A DNA stretch of 64,000 bases from Acidobacteriota bacterium (GCA_003224905.1 QIAA01000052.1:26828-90827), one strand, 5' to 3'. Shown: positions 44,626 through 54,010, counted from the first letter of the stretch. Program-made: numbers and translations. Notes: a model not told the origin generated them from the sequence alone.

Positions 44626-47016
44626 TTATTGAATCAGGTGCAAGCGCAAACGTGCATCCTTATGTCCGTTGAAAGGAATGCGCAGCACGCCTGCACTGTC
44701 CGTATCTGCCGTAGTGCTCCACAGATGAACTCCCTGAAACAGACCGCCTCCCCACGTCTTTGTCTTGCCTCCGGTGAGATCGAGCTCGTATTTTGCTTCA
44801 GGTTTTAGGCCGGTCGCGATTAGGGTCTCGCTCTCAACATCTGGGACGGTGACTTCACCGCTGGTGACCGGCAACTCGGCTGTGGCAAACAATACAAGCG
44901 TTTGGCCCTCGATGACTGCGCCGGTCAGATTGCTTCCATCTGCAAGCTCCACTGTACGCTTTTTGGTGTCGCCCTTCTCCCCGATCTCAAGCACATTCAA
45001 AAACAGATCGTCTTTGCTCGGATTGCTCGGTGAGATTTCAATCCGCCATGAGCCTGGCACGACGTGAAGCATGTTAGAGGGCGAAATCTGCTTGAGGTCT
45101 TCTCCCCAAAACGTAAGCCACATTTTCTTGAGGTAGGGATCCGAGGGCAGTGGCCCGCCCTTTGCATCTTCAATGGGCCAGTTTTTTCCCGTGCCCCACG
45201 CGCCGCCAAACTCATCGCCGGGCGTCCAGAACTCCCAACCCGGACCGCCACGCTTAACCACCTCGCGTTCACGCGGCAGGAGTGTGTGCACACGCAAGCC
45301 TCCCCCGCCATCTTCGAATGTGAAGGCCTCCGCATTGGAGTAGGAAGTCCCACCCTGTGCCACGTCCCGGCCCGGCGCTCTGGCTTCAACTGATGGCTCG
45401 TTGACACCATGCAGCAACCACGCCTTCTTGTATGAAGGATCTTTGCTTCGCACATGGTCAAAAACAACCAGCACGTTTTTGTGCGGAAGGTAAAACAGCT
45501 CTCGGCTAAACAGATCGAGCTTGGAAGGATTGTAAGCACGCGTCGCATTGCCCCGCGCGTACTGAAATTCGCCAGGCACATAGTCTGTGATTTCCATGCG
45601 AGCTAAGTCCCACAGGTCGCGCGTGCGCTCCCAATCCTCAACACTGCGGATGGTGTTCCAGTAACGCGACGAATCCATGCGCTGGCCACCGTCATTTGCC
45701 GCCGGCCAGAGATTTTCCGCCCAGAAAAATTGCTCACCGGGTCTGTAGACGAGCATTGTGTTGTGAGCGATAGTGCGCCGGTAGTAGTTCAGGTAGTTGG
45801 GACTCTCGGTGTCGGTGTAGTCCGCTGCGCTGTCGATTGCCAGATATCCGCGATGAAAGATAGTGAACTGGTTCTGATCCAGATGCTGATGTTTAGCGAC
45901 ATAGGGTCCGGAGTTGAATTCGATCCATGTTGAATCCGGCCCCCACCCGTTGCGCATCACCACTTCGCCGACTCCACTGAACAGGTGATGCCGTGGCAGT
46001 TCTATTTCACTTGCAAGTGCTGGATCTCGAGGCGTAACCGAAGGATCGTCCCAGAGAAATTTCAAAATCGGGATATACCAGTTAGGCGATGAAGGCCAGC
46101 CGCTTTTTCTCAGCATCCATGCGGCGTACGGATCCTTGAACCGGTTCACGATGTATCCGAGCACATCATTATCCTGCTCCAGAAAGTAGGGCCACTCGTG
46201 ATCTCCACGGCGTGAGGTCGTTCCGTCGGGAAGAGTCTTGTAAAGATACGTATCCCCATAGTGCCAATAAGCGCCGAAGCGGCGCGCCGGATCGTCCCCG
46301 CTCGTGGTCCGGCGAAGCTCCGCCAGCAGAGCCATCGGCAAAAACGTAATGCGCTGGTAGTCCATCGACTCGTGATAACCGCCTTCGGGAGTCACGAATT
46401 GGCTGATGTCGAGCACGTTGTCCAGCGATTGCCGCGCACGCTCACGCAGCGGTGCGGCCCGACTCTCCGTGGATGGATGCCCTTCAATTGCGGTAAGCGC
46501 AAACGTCGCCAAGGTCAGGAATCGCACGGTGTAGTTGTGATACATCACCAGCGACGGGTCGGCGAGAGCATGATCTTGAAACATCCGCTCGGCCGCACTC
46601 AACAGCTCGCCAGCAATCCGGTCCTTGAGTGCGCCGTCGAAATCCTTGTGACTATAGAGCCAATCGAAGGCAAGCGCCCATCGAACGTAATCCATATAAG
46701 TTCGGGAGCCGACTTTCTCTGGCGGATGCGTTCGCCGCATCTCGTCGAGCGCACGTTTTGCGAACGCTTCGTCGCCGGTGATCAAGTAAATTAGCGCCCA
46801 GCCTGCCAGATCGTCCGATGGCCGCATCCCGGCGGCGTATCTGGCCCGCAAAATCGTGAGCCCGGTGAAGGGATCGTCCTTGCCAATCAGCAGCCGTGGT
46901 CTTTCAAACTTCTGTTGCGCCTCCACCATCGTGCAGCAAAGCATCATCAGCGTGCACGCCAAACTAAAAAGACATACAGCCGCCAGAGATCTCATGCGTA
47001 TTCGAACCTGAATCAT
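44626..47016 (-). CDS. Secreted heparinase II/III-like polysaccharide lyase
   Basis: This 796-residue exported protein has a signal peptide and a large alpha/alpha toroid in the first 370 residues, with a G-D-H-E-W-P-Y-F segment. A heparinase II/III-type beta domain follows, containing F-S-G-V-G-E-V-V-M-R-N and K-H-Q-H-L-D-Q-N-Q-F-T-I-F. His and Tyr in these segments act as base/acid in known lyases of this fold, which cleave uronate-containing chains such as heparan sulfate, alginate or glucuronan. The gene ends 22 bases upstream of the nagB-like start on the same strand, so an operon that releases and deaminates amino sugars is likely. Confidence 0.88.
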   Translation of the reverse strand: MIQVRIRMRSLAAVCLFSLACTLMMLCCTMVEAQQKFERPRLLIGKDDPFTGLTILRARYAAGMRPSDDLAGWALIYLITGDEAFAKRALDEMRRTHPPEKVGSRTYMDYVRWALAFDWLYSHKDFDGALKDRIAGELLSAAERMFQDHALADPSLVMYHNYTVRFLTLATFALTAIEGHPSTESRAAPLRERARQSLDNVLDISQFVTPEGGYHESMDYQRITFLPMALLAELRRTTSGDDPARRFGAYWHYGDTYLYKTLPDGTTSRRGDHEWPYFLEQDNDVLGYIVNRFKDPYAAWMLRKSGWPSSPNWYIPILKFLWDDPSVTPRDPALASEIELPRHHLFSGVGEVVMRNGWGPDSTWIEFNSGPYVAKHQHLDQNQFTIFHRGYLAIDSAADYTDTESPNYLNYYRRTIAHNTMLVYRPGEQFFWAENLWPAANDGGQRMDSSRYWNTIRSVEDWERTRDLWDLARMEITDYVPGEFQYARGNATRAYNPSKLDLFSRELFYLPHKNVLVVFDHVRSKDPSYKKAWLLHGVNEPSVEARAPGRDVAQGGTSYSNAEAFTFEDGGGGLRVHTLLPREREVVKRGGPGWEFWTPGDEFGGAWGTGKNWPIEDAKGGPLPSDPYLKKMWLTFWGEDLKQISPSNMLHVVPGSWRIEISPSNPSKDDLFLNVLEIGEKGDTKKRTVELADGSNLTGAVIEGQTLVLFATAELPVTSGEVTVPDVESETLIATGLKPEAKYELDLTGGKTKTWGGGLFQGVHLWSTTADTDSAGVLRIPFNGHKDARLRLHLIQ

Positions 47017-47113
47017 AGGACGGAGATTATAGGGCCACAGTCAAACTGACGTGCGCGGAGCATCTGTGTTCAAAGCTGGCCTTCATCGTTCTGCTCGTCT
47101 AGACTACGCACCC

Positions 47114-48076
47114 ATGACCATCCGCCTGGGCCTGCTCGGTTGTGGTGAGCATTCCGAGATTGGCCACGCGGTTCCACTGGCGCGCTACGCCGCTGCCCAT
47201 TCGAGCGCGATTTCCCTGTTGGCAACATGTGACCTTCGACGGGAGCGCGCAGAGGCATTCTGCAAGAAATACGGCTTTGCTCGTGCCTATCACGACCTGA
47301 AAGAAATGCTGGCAAATGAGCAACTGGATGCCTGCATCGCAGTTGTACCCGTCGAGCACATCGCAGAGATTGGCATCAGACTTTTGCAGGCGAACATCCC
47401 TTGCGTTGTGGAAAAGCCGCTCGGCACAACCACCGACGAGGTCAAACGCCTGCGCGACATGGCGAGGGTGACAAACACAATCAATATGGTTTCCGTAAAT
47501 CGCCGCTTCATGCCGCTTCTCAATCGCGGCATCGAGTGGGCCAACAATACCGGCGCCCTACGCTATGTGCGGGCCACCATGAGTAGACACGCGCGTACGG
47601 AACCAGACTTCCTCCGTTCCACTGCCATCCATGCATTCGACACAATGCGCTTTATTGCTGGAGACGTCAGCACCGCCGACATTCGCACGCTGAATACGAA
47701 GCCACCCTACTGGCATGCCATTGACCTCCAGTTTGAGGGCGGAGCCCGAGGCCGAATCGATGTTCTGCCCACTGCAGGATTGCTGGAAGAGACATATGAA
47801 CTGGTTGGGGAGGGCTTCCGTTCAGTCGTCACCGGTCCATTTGGCCCGCAGCGGGCGTTGTGCTGCTATCGAGAGAACCGGCTGGCGCTCGAGGAGATAC
47901 CTGGAAGTGATATGCCGGAGGATGTGATCAGCGGGTTCTACGGAGAAGTGACCGAACTAGTGGAAGCTCTGAGCCGCAAGCAGAGGCCGAAACCCTCTAT
48001 CGACCAAGTGTTCCCATCTGTGGAATTGTGCTTTGGGATGGCGGATCGGGCGCTAACTCTAAATTCGATTGGCTGA
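47114..48076 (+). CDS. Gfo/Idh/MocA-family oxidoreductase
   Basis: This 320-residue NAD(P)-dependent sugar oxidoreductase has the N-terminal Rossmann motif I-R-L-G-L-L-G-C-G and the family's V-V-E-K-P-L-G-T-T segment with the conserved E-K-P. The ATG at 47114 begins right at the Rossmann strand; an upstream ATG at 47051 would add an unlikely 21 residues. Members oxidise or reduce inositol, glucose and other sugars. It lies next to the fucose operon on the opposite strand, so it may act on fucose-related or lyase-derived sugars. Confidence 0.9.
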   Translation: MTIRLGLLGCGEHSEIGHAVPLARYAAAHSSAISLLATCDLRRERAEAFCKKYGFARAYHDLKEMLANEQLDACIAVVPVEHIAEIGIRLLQANIPCVVEKPLGTTTDEVKRLRDMARVTNTINMVSVNRRFMPLLNRGIEWANNTGALRYVRATMSRHARTEPDFLRSTAIHAFDTMRFIAGDVSTADIRTLNTKPPYWHAIDLQFEGGARGRIDVLPTAGLLEETYELVGEGFRSVVTGPFGPQRALCCYRENRLALEEIPGSDMPEDVISGFYGEVTELVEALSRKQRPKPSIDQVFPSVELCFGMADRALTLNSIG

Positions 48077-48084
48077 GCCTATTA

Positions 48085-48423
48085 TCATTTTTCTAAGCTG
48101 AAAATCCGCTCCATGAGCAGCCATTTTTCGTCCGGACTGGCTTGTGGCAGTGCTTGCTGATACCTCCACATCAATTGCTCCCACTCCCGCACTTTGAGGT
48201 CTTCTTTGTCAGCCTTTGTTTTCGCTGCGAACGAGAATTGATCGCTCACTTCCATGATCATGAACATCCGCGTGCCGAGCAGATAAATCTCCAGGTCTTC
48301 GATACCCGCATTCTTGATGCTTTGTGTGATTTCCGGCCAAATCTTTTCATGATGCTGCTTATACTCGGCGATCAACTCACGATCGTCTTTCAAGTCGAGA
48401 GTCAGGCAGTATCGTTTGCTCAT
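48085..48423 (-). CDS. L-rhamnose/L-fucose mutarotase (RhaM family)
   Basis: This 112-residue protein has the family's size and features: C-L-T-L-D-L-K-D-D at the start, H-H-E-K-I-W-P-E-I near residue 25, and E-I-Y-L-L-G-T-R-M-F-M-I-M-E. RhaM-type enzymes interconvert alpha and beta anomers of L-rhamnose, and relatives in fucose clusters act on L-fucose. The ATG at 48423 overlaps the FucP stop by 4 bases (ATGA). It is the last gene of the fucose operon, so L-fucose is the expected substrate. Confidence 0.85.
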   Translation of the reverse strand: MSKRYCLTLDLKDDRELIAEYKQHHEKIWPEITQSIKNAGIEDLEIYLLGTRMFMIMEVSDQFSFAAKTKADKEDLKVREWEQLMWRYQQALPQASPDEKWLLMERIFSLEK

Positions 48424-49754
48424 TTGGCTTCGATGGTGACGGTGGATGCTTCGTTCCACGTCGCTGCGCGATGTGGTTTATAGCCTCGGAGTGCAAAGTA
48501 AAGCACGTAGGCGTAGCAGATGAAGGGGACGAAAAAGGCTCGCTGAATGCTGCTTAAGTCCGAGATGCGGCCCATGATTGCGGGAACGATTGCTCCTCCG
48601 ATGATGGACATTACCAGCAAGGAAGAGCCCAGTTTTGTATACGAACCAAGATTCTTCAGACTCAGCGCGAAGATGGTCGGGAACATAATCGAGTGAAAGA
48701 ACCCGATAATCACGATAGCCCACAGCGGCATGACGCCCGAAGTGATCACCGCGAGGAAGCCACAGAGCAGTGCGCCAGCCGCAAACAGCGACAGCAATCT
48801 AGGAGCGGGGATTCGCCTCATGATGGCCGATCCCGCAAAGCGCCCGATCATGAATGCCAGCAGATGCAATTTCAAATAATTTGCAGCCACTTTCTCTGGC
48901 GTGCCGGTCGCAATGTGCTGTGCGAATCGAATAACAAAACTCGCCACCCCTACCTGAGCCCCCACATAAAAGAACTGGGCTAGGACGCCCTTCAGCAAGT
49001 GACCGTAATTGAGGATTCCCCGCAGCTCTTTCGTGGTTGACCCGGCTTGCTTCTCGCGCTCCGTGATGTCGGGCAGTTTCGAGAAATAGATCAGGGCTGC
49101 TACAGCCAGAAATAATCCGCCGATGACCAAATATGGCGTTTTCACCGTGTCTGCTTCGACGATCTGGTAGGCCTGAAACTGTTCGGCGCTCATCGCCGAA
49201 AGTTGTGCCGGGGAGTAGTGGGTCAACGTGAGAATGAACGCCGCGCCGACAATCGGCGTGACCACGGCGCCAACCGCATTGAAAGATTGAGCCAGGTTGA
49301 GTCGGCGCTCGGAACTTTCAGCAGGCCCCAGTAAAGTGACGTAAGGATTGGCAGCTACCTCGAGAAAGCTTTGCCCGCAAGCCATCACGAACAAGGCAAA
49401 AAGGAAGAATCCGTAGACCCTCACGGTGGCCGCCGGAATAATGAGCAGCGCTCCCGCCGCGCACAACATCAGGCCGCTCAAGATACCTTTCTTGTATCCG
49501 ATCCTCTCCATCATCCGGCCCGCCGGCAGTGCCGCCAGGAAGTATCCGCCGAAGAAGGCAACCTGAATGAATGACGACTGGAAGTCTGTCAGGCGGAATG
49601 CTTTCTTCAGATGCGGGATCAACACATCGTTCAGATTCACGCCAAACGCCCACAGAAAAAACAGGCTCGTGATCAAGGCTAATGGCAGAAAGTATTGACC
49701 ATCGGTTAACGGAGCGGGTCGGCCGTTGGTGGCTGTGGTTGTCGAAGCAGCCAT
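48420..49754 (-). CDS. fucP: L-fucose:H+ symporter, FucP family
   Basis: This 444-residue major-facilitator protein has twelve hydrophobic helices and the motif F-L-W-A-F-G-V-N-L-N-D-V-L-I-P near residue 37, which carries the Asn and Asp residues of FucP-type sugar carriers. S-F-N-A-V-G-A near the middle is also typical. The ATG at 49754 is used because the earlier in-frame ATG at 49799 would overlap the SDR gene by 35 bases. Its place among a mutarotase, a dehydrogenase and a lactonase gene supports L-fucose as the cargo. Confidence 0.9.
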   Translation of the reverse strand: MAASTTTATNGRPAPLTDGQYFLPLALITSLFFLWAFGVNLNDVLIPHLKKAFRLTDFQSSFIQVAFFGGYFLAALPAGRMMERIGYKKGILSGLMLCAAGALLIIPAATVRVYGFFLFALFVMACGQSFLEVAANPYVTLLGPAESSERRLNLAQSFNAVGAVVTPIVGAAFILTLTHYSPAQLSAMSAEQFQAYQIVEADTVKTPYLVIGGLFLAVAALIYFSKLPDITEREKQAGSTTKELRGILNYGHLLKGVLAQFFYVGAQVGVASFVIRFAQHIATGTPEKVAANYLKLHLLAFMIGRFAGSAIMRRIPAPRLLSLFAAGALLCGFLAVITSGVMPLWAIVIIGFFHSIMFPTIFALSLKNLGSYTKLGSSLLVMSIIGGAIVPAIMGRISDLSSIQRAFFVPFICYAYVLYFALRGYKPHRAATWNEASTVTIEAK

Positions 49755-49764
49755 AGTTGTTCCG

Positions 49765-50547
49765 CTAAGTGAGAGCGCGATCGAGATGCACGTATCCACC
49801 GTCCACGAAAATGTGCTGTCCGGTGATGTGTCCTGCCTGGCTGGAAATCAGGAAAACCACCATGGCTGCAATCTCATCCGCGCTGGTCATCCGTTTTCCC
49901 AACGGAATCTTCGAAACGATATTCCTCAATTTCTCATCAGGATTTGGAAAGCTGTCGAGCCATTGCCGGTACAGCGGTGTCATCACCTCGGCGGGCACCA
50001 CTGCATTCACTCGAATTCCATAAGGCAGCAGCTCAGCCGCCCATTCGCGCGTTAGCGCCAGGATCGCTCCCTTTGACGCAACATAGCCCGATGTACCGCC
50101 CTGCCCGGTAATCGCCGTCTTCGAGCCGATATTCACGATACATCCATGGGATTCTTTTAGGAACGGCAGAGCATGGTGAGCCATGCTGTAGTAGTGCAGC
50201 AGATTGCGCTGGATCGACTCGACAAATTGAGCCGGGCTTCCGTCTTCAAGTCCTACACGGTCATTTACCCCGGCATTGTTTATCAGAGCGTCCAGGCGCT
50301 TAGTAATGCGAACCGATTCCTGAATGGCACGAGAGCAATCCTCGGCAACTGTAAGCTCCGCCGCAACCACATGACATTTTCCGCCGGCGTCGCAAAGTTC
50401 TGACTGGAGTTGCTCCGCGGCAGGAGCGTCGCGATCCACAATCACCGCGATTGCACCCTCGCGAACGGCACTGCGTGCAATCGCTGCACCGATTCCTTTG
50501 GCCCCGCCGGTGATCAGAACAACTTTATGAGCAAGCTGCAAGTCCAT
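49765..50547 (-). CDS. SDR-family sugar dehydrogenase, probable L-fucose dehydrogenase
   Basis: This 260-residue short-chain dehydrogenase has T-G-G-A-K-G-I-G as the cofactor loop at about 14-21, an N-N-A-G motif, and catalytic Ser with Y-x-A-S-K (Y-V-A-S-K). D at the end of the second strand (V-D-R-D) suggests preference for NAD+. The ATG at 50547 is preferred over one 7 codons upstream. It lies in the fucose operon between FucP and the lactonase, so oxidation of L-fucose to its lactone fits; 2-keto-3-deoxy-fuconate dehydrogenase is the alternative. Confidence 0.87.
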   Translation of the reverse strand: MDLQLAHKVVLITGGAKGIGAAIARSAVREGAIAVIVDRDAPAAEQLQSELCDAGGKCHVVAAELTVAEDCSRAIQESVRITKRLDALINNAGVNDRVGLEDGSPAQFVESIQRNLLHYYSMAHHALPFLKESHGCIVNIGSKTAITGQGGTSGYVASKGAILALTREWAAELLPYGIRVNAVVPAEVMTPLYRQWLDSFPNPDEKLRNIVSKIPLGKRMTSADEIAAMVVFLISSQAGHITGQHIFVDGGYVHLDRALT

Positions 50548-51385
50548 GGTGTGATTGTTGCAGCCCATAGAAGCGCGCCGCGTTTAATCCGAAAATGGCT
50601 TCTCGTTGCTGCACCGTCAATTCGCGGACATAGTGCTCGACTACTTCCTTCACCTGTCGATACGTCCCTGCCAAGAGGCAGACGGGCCAATCCGATCCGA
50701 ACATCAGCCGGTCAGGTCCAAAAGCTTCGAACACGACATCCAGGTACGGCCGAAACTGGTCGGCGTTCCAGTGGCGCCAATCAGCTTCCGTGACCAAGCC
50801 TGACAGCTTGCAGTAGACATTGGGGGCCTGCGCTAGCCTGCGTATGTTTTCCGCCCAGTCTGTGATCTTGCTGGTTTTGATCGGAGGCTTAGCGATGTGA
50901 TCGACTACGAATCGTTGCCCGGGAAACTTATTCACCAACCCAATCGCTGCCGGCAATTGCCTCGGGTAAACGAGAATGTCATAACTGAGATTGAATTCCC
51001 TCAAGCGGGAGATTCCAAGTACGAAGGCTTCTCGCAGCATGAATTGATCATCGGGTTCGGTCTGGACAATATGCCGCAATCCGCACAACTTCTCAAATCG
51101 CGAGAAAAAGTTCAGTCGTTCGGGAAGTTCTTCAGCCGTGATGTCGAGCCAGCCTACTACGCCCACGATAGTGTCGTATTGCTGCGCCAATTTCAGGAGA
51201 AACAAGGTCTCAGCTTCGGAGTGGTCAGCCTGTACCGCGATCGATGCGTCAATGTCATTCGTGCCCAGCTCCAAGTTCAATTCTTCTGGCAGGAAATCGC
51301 GTTTTAGCAGAGACATTTCGTCGGTTATCCAGCTGTAGGTGACGGGGTTGTATTGCCAGAAGTGCTGATGCGAGTCGATCTTCAT
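50525..51385 (-). CDS. Amidohydrolase, probable L-fuconolactonase
   Basis: This 286-residue amidohydrolase-2 family protein begins with D-S-H-Q-H-F-W, which is characteristic of L-rhamnono/L-fucono-gamma-lactonases, and has F-G-S-D-W-P-V-C near residue 235. It would hydrolyse L-fucono-lactone to L-fuconate using one metal ion. It overlaps the SDR gene by 23 bases and starts 7 bases after the dehydratase stop. Confidence 0.9.
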   Translation of the reverse strand: MKIDSHQHFWQYNPVTYSWITDEMSLLKRDFLPEELNLELGTNDIDASIAVQADHSEAETLFLLKLAQQYDTIVGVVGWLDITAEELPERLNFFSRFEKLCGLRHIVQTEPDDQFMLREAFVLGISRLREFNLSYDILVYPRQLPAAIGLVNKFPGQRFVVDHIAKPPIKTSKITDWAENIRRLAQAPNVYCKLSGLVTEADWRHWNADQFRPYLDVVFEAFGPDRLMFGSDWPVCLLAGTYRQVKEVVEHYVRELTVQQREAIFGLNAARFYGLQQSHHGLAACS

Positions 51386-51391
51386 GCGCCG

Positions 51392-53110
51392 TCAGAGCGA
51401 CACGCCTCTCTTCCACGGAATGAAATCATCCTGCGCCAGCAGCTCGGCCTTGGTTCGCACTTCTCCGCTCGCAACCTTCAAGACAACGTCAAGTATTTTC
51501 TCCCCCGTTTGCTCAATCGTCGACTCGCCGGAAATGATGCTGCCGGTATCCACGTCGATGATGTCTGGCATCCGTTTAGCCAGAGCCGTATTTGACGAGA
51601 GCTTGATTACCGGTGAAATCGGGTTACCGGTTGGAGTCCCCAGCCCGGTCGTAAACAAAACCACGTTGGCGCCGGCCCCAACCTGAGCGGTAACGCATTC
51701 CACATCGTTTCCGGGAGTACACAATAAATTCAATCCTGGCTCAGTGACATACTCCGGATAATCCCGCACTGCAGTAATTGGAGAAGTTCCGCCCTTCTTG
51801 GCCGCACCCGCAGACTTCATCGCATCGGTGAGCAATCCATCGCGAATGTTTCCGGGTGAAGGATTCATTTCGAACCCGGAACGAACAGCCTTGGCACGTT
51901 CCGCATAATCTGTCATCAACTGAACGAACCGGTCAGCAACTTCCTTTCCGGTGCAACGATTGATAAGATCCTGCTCCACGCCACAGAGTTCCGGAAATTC
52001 GGCAAGGATTCCGCTACCTCCCGTTGCGGCAATCAGGTCGGAGGTGTGACCAATCGCGGGATTGGCCGATATGCCGGAAAAGCCGTCGGACCCTCCACAT
52101 TTCAGCCCCACGCATAAATCAGAAATCGAAGTCGGCTCCCGTGCGGCTCTGTTCGCTTCGACGAGTCCAAGAAAAGTCTCCTTAATCGCCTGAGAAACCA
52201 TGGCGAATTCCGAAGAGCTCTGCTGTTGTTCAAATATAAGCAGTGGCTTTTTGAACCCTGGATCGCGACGCTGCAGTTCTTCACGCAGTATTCCGACCTG
52301 CGCGTTCTGGCAGCCCAAGCTGAGCACGGTGGCTCCAGCCACATTGGGGTGATGAATGTAGCCGCTCAACAGAGCGCAGAGATTCCGGGAGTCCTCGCGG
52401 GTTCCGCCGCATCCGCCTTCATGTGTGAGGAATTTGATGCCATCAACGTTGGGAAAGAATTTGTCCCGCGCAGGCTGGCGAGGGTTCTCAATAACCGAGT
52501 AATTCTCGAGCTCCTGCGTTTTACCCTCGCGAGACAACCTGACTAGTTCGGCAACCTGGCGACGGTAAGTCTGGGGCGCGGCGAAACCGAGTTCTTCTTC
52601 AAATGCCTGCTTCAGAACTGCAAGATTTCTGTTTTCACAAAACACGAGTGGGAGGACGATCCAATAATTTCGAGTGCCCACCTGGCCATCCGCCCGCCGA
52701 TAGCCGAGAAAACTTCGTTGCTGCCATTTGGAGACGGCCGGCGCATGCCAGCGATAAGGTTCTAGGTATTCGTGAAATGAAGCCACATCATGATGAATGT
52801 TTCGCGTGGTAATGACTTCTCCCTGGCGGATGGCGGTCACAGCCTTCCCTATGAGAACGCCATACATGACAATCGGATCGCCCGGAGCGAGGTCTTGCAC
52901 TGCAAATTTGTGTTTGGCGGGCACGTCGGTTTGTAACGCACAGCTCCGACCGTTGAACGTGACCTGACTGTCCTTTTTCAAATCAGCCAGAGCTATCAGG
53001 ACGTTGTCCTTCGCGTCGATTTGTAGCACGTGTTCGCGCACGAGAGGAAGTTGATCGTTGCCAGCTGACGTGGACGAAGCCTGAGAACTCAGACCAGCAT
53101 CACCTCGCAA
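51392..53110 (-). CDS. UxaA/altronate dehydratase-family dehydratase
   Basis: This protein of about 550-572 residues has an N-terminal SAF-type domain (about 25-105) and a long C-terminal domain with Y-R-R-A-D-G-Q-V-G-T-R-N-Y-W, G-C-G-G-T-R-E-D and G-L-K-C-G-G-S-D-G-F-S-G, hallmarks of altronate/galactarate dehydratases (UxaA/GarD). These iron-dependent enzymes dehydrate sugar acids. In known oxidative fucose pathways this step is carried out by an enolase-superfamily L-fuconate dehydratase, so this would be a different enzyme for the same step. The start is uncertain: TTG at 53110 overlaps the regulator gene, and GTG at 53041 is an alternative. Confidence 0.85.
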   Translation of the reverse strand: MRGDAGLSSQASSTSAGNDQLPLVREHVLQIDAKDNVLIALADLKKDSQVTFNGRSCALQTDVPAKHKFAVQDLAPGDPIVMYGVLIGKAVTAIRQGEVITTRNIHHDVASFHEYLEPYRWHAPAVSKWQQRSFLGYRRADGQVGTRNYWIVLPLVFCENRNLAVLKQAFEEELGFAAPQTYRRQVAELVRLSREGKTQELENYSVIENPRQPARDKFFPNVDGIKFLTHEGGCGGTREDSRNLCALLSGYIHHPNVAGATVLSLGCQNAQVGILREELQRRDPGFKKPLLIFEQQQSSSEFAMVSQAIKETFLGLVEANRAAREPTSISDLCVGLKCGGSDGFSGISANPAIGHTSDLIAATGGSGILAEFPELCGVEQDLINRCTGKEVADRFVQLMTDYAERAKAVRSGFEMNPSPGNIRDGLLTDAMKSAGAAKKGGTSPITAVRDYPEYVTEPGLNLLCTPGNDVECVTAQVGAGANVVLFTTGLGTPTGNPISPVIKLSSNTALAKRMPDIIDVDTGSIISGESTIEQTGEKILDVVLKVASGEVRTKAELLAQDDFIPWKRGVSL

Positions 53111-53874
53111 CCTTTCTTGCGCAGCGCATCCGTAAACTCCGCGGGTGCGCGGTTATCGGTGATCAAGCGGTGAACCTTTTCAATCGGTCCGATGCGGAAT
53201 AGACTGCGTCGGCCGAGCTTGGTGGAATCCGCCACTACCGTTGTTTCTTTGGAGACCTGCATCATCAAGCCGTTGAGTTGAGCCTCCAGCACGTCGGGCG
53301 TAAATGGGCCGCCTTCCAGGTCAAACCCGTCCACCGCCAGGAACAGCCTATCGGCGTGCAAGTCGCGGAGCATCGCTACCGCTTGGGGACCGACGAAAGA
53401 ATAGGAAACCGTGCGCAACAGCCCACCCAGCATGATCAGCGAAATTTCCGAAGCATCTGCGAGTTCGTTGGCAATGTTAAGAGCACTGGTGATAACGGTG
53501 AGGGATTTTAGCTTCGCCCGCTTCAGGCTTTTTGCGATTTCAGCCGTGGTTGTCCCGGAGTCGAGAATGATGGTTTCATTCGCTTGTACCAGTTGTGCCG
53601 CGGCTTGTCCGATGCGGGATTTCTCCGAGCGATGAAGCGTGGCTTTCAGTTTTAGCGGATAGTCCTGAGTCGGCTCATAACGCACTGCCCCGCCATGAGA
53701 ACGCAGCACCACGCCATTGGCGGAGAGGGCGTCAAGGTCGCTTCGTGCCGTGACCGCTGAGACTGAAAAACGGTTCACCACATCGTGAATGGTCACCTGG
53801 CCGGTTTGTTCCACCAATTCCAGTATTTTGCGCCGTCGGCCCTCAGCCAGCATCCGTGAATTTTGGGAACGCAT
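53089..53874 (-). CDS. DeoR-family regulator of the fucose operon
   Basis: This 261-residue repressor has a DeoR-type winged helix-turn-helix in residues 12-65 (R-R-R-K-I-L-E-L-V, then V-S-A-V-T-A-R-S-D-L-D-A-L). Its C-terminal ligand-binding domain is that of sugar-phosphate-responsive DeoR proteins, with L-D-S-G-T-T-T-A-E-I and D-S-T-K-L-G-R-R-S. It heads the fucose operon and is divergent from the large TonB receptor, so it probably controls both from the region upstream. Confidence 0.92.
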   Translation of the reverse strand: MRSQNSRMLAEGRRRKILELVEQTGQVTIHDVVNRFSVSAVTARSDLDALSANGVVLRSHGGAVRYEPTQDYPLKLKATLHRSEKSRIGQAAAQLVQANETIILDSGTTTAEIAKSLKRAKLKSLTVITSALNIANELADASEISLIMLGGLLRTVSYSFVGPQAVAMLRDLHADRLFLAVDGFDLEGGPFTPDVLEAQLNGLMMQVSKETTVVADSTKLGRRSLFRIGPIEKVHRLITDNRAPAEFTDALRKKGCEVMLV

Positions 53875-53934
53875 GAACGCACTGGAAGTTTATGCGCGAC
53901 AGTGATGAGGGTCAAATTACAGCTTTCGCGGGGT

Positions 53935-54010
53935 TATGTTTCACCTTGCGATTCATTTCTTGTTTGTCGAGCTTTCCTTTCTATTGTCCTTGTGTTTACT
54001 TTCTTTTCAT
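53935..54010. promoter_or_regulatory. Cluster of TTTC motifs, candidate DeoR-type operator
   Basis: Within the divergent spacer there are six TTTC or TTTTC tracts on the plus strand, at about 53939, 53956, 53973, 53978, 54000 and 54004. Repeated TTTC-type half-sites are typical of operators bound by DeoR-family sugar regulators such as AgaR. The T-rich composition makes chance possible. Confidence 0.4.
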
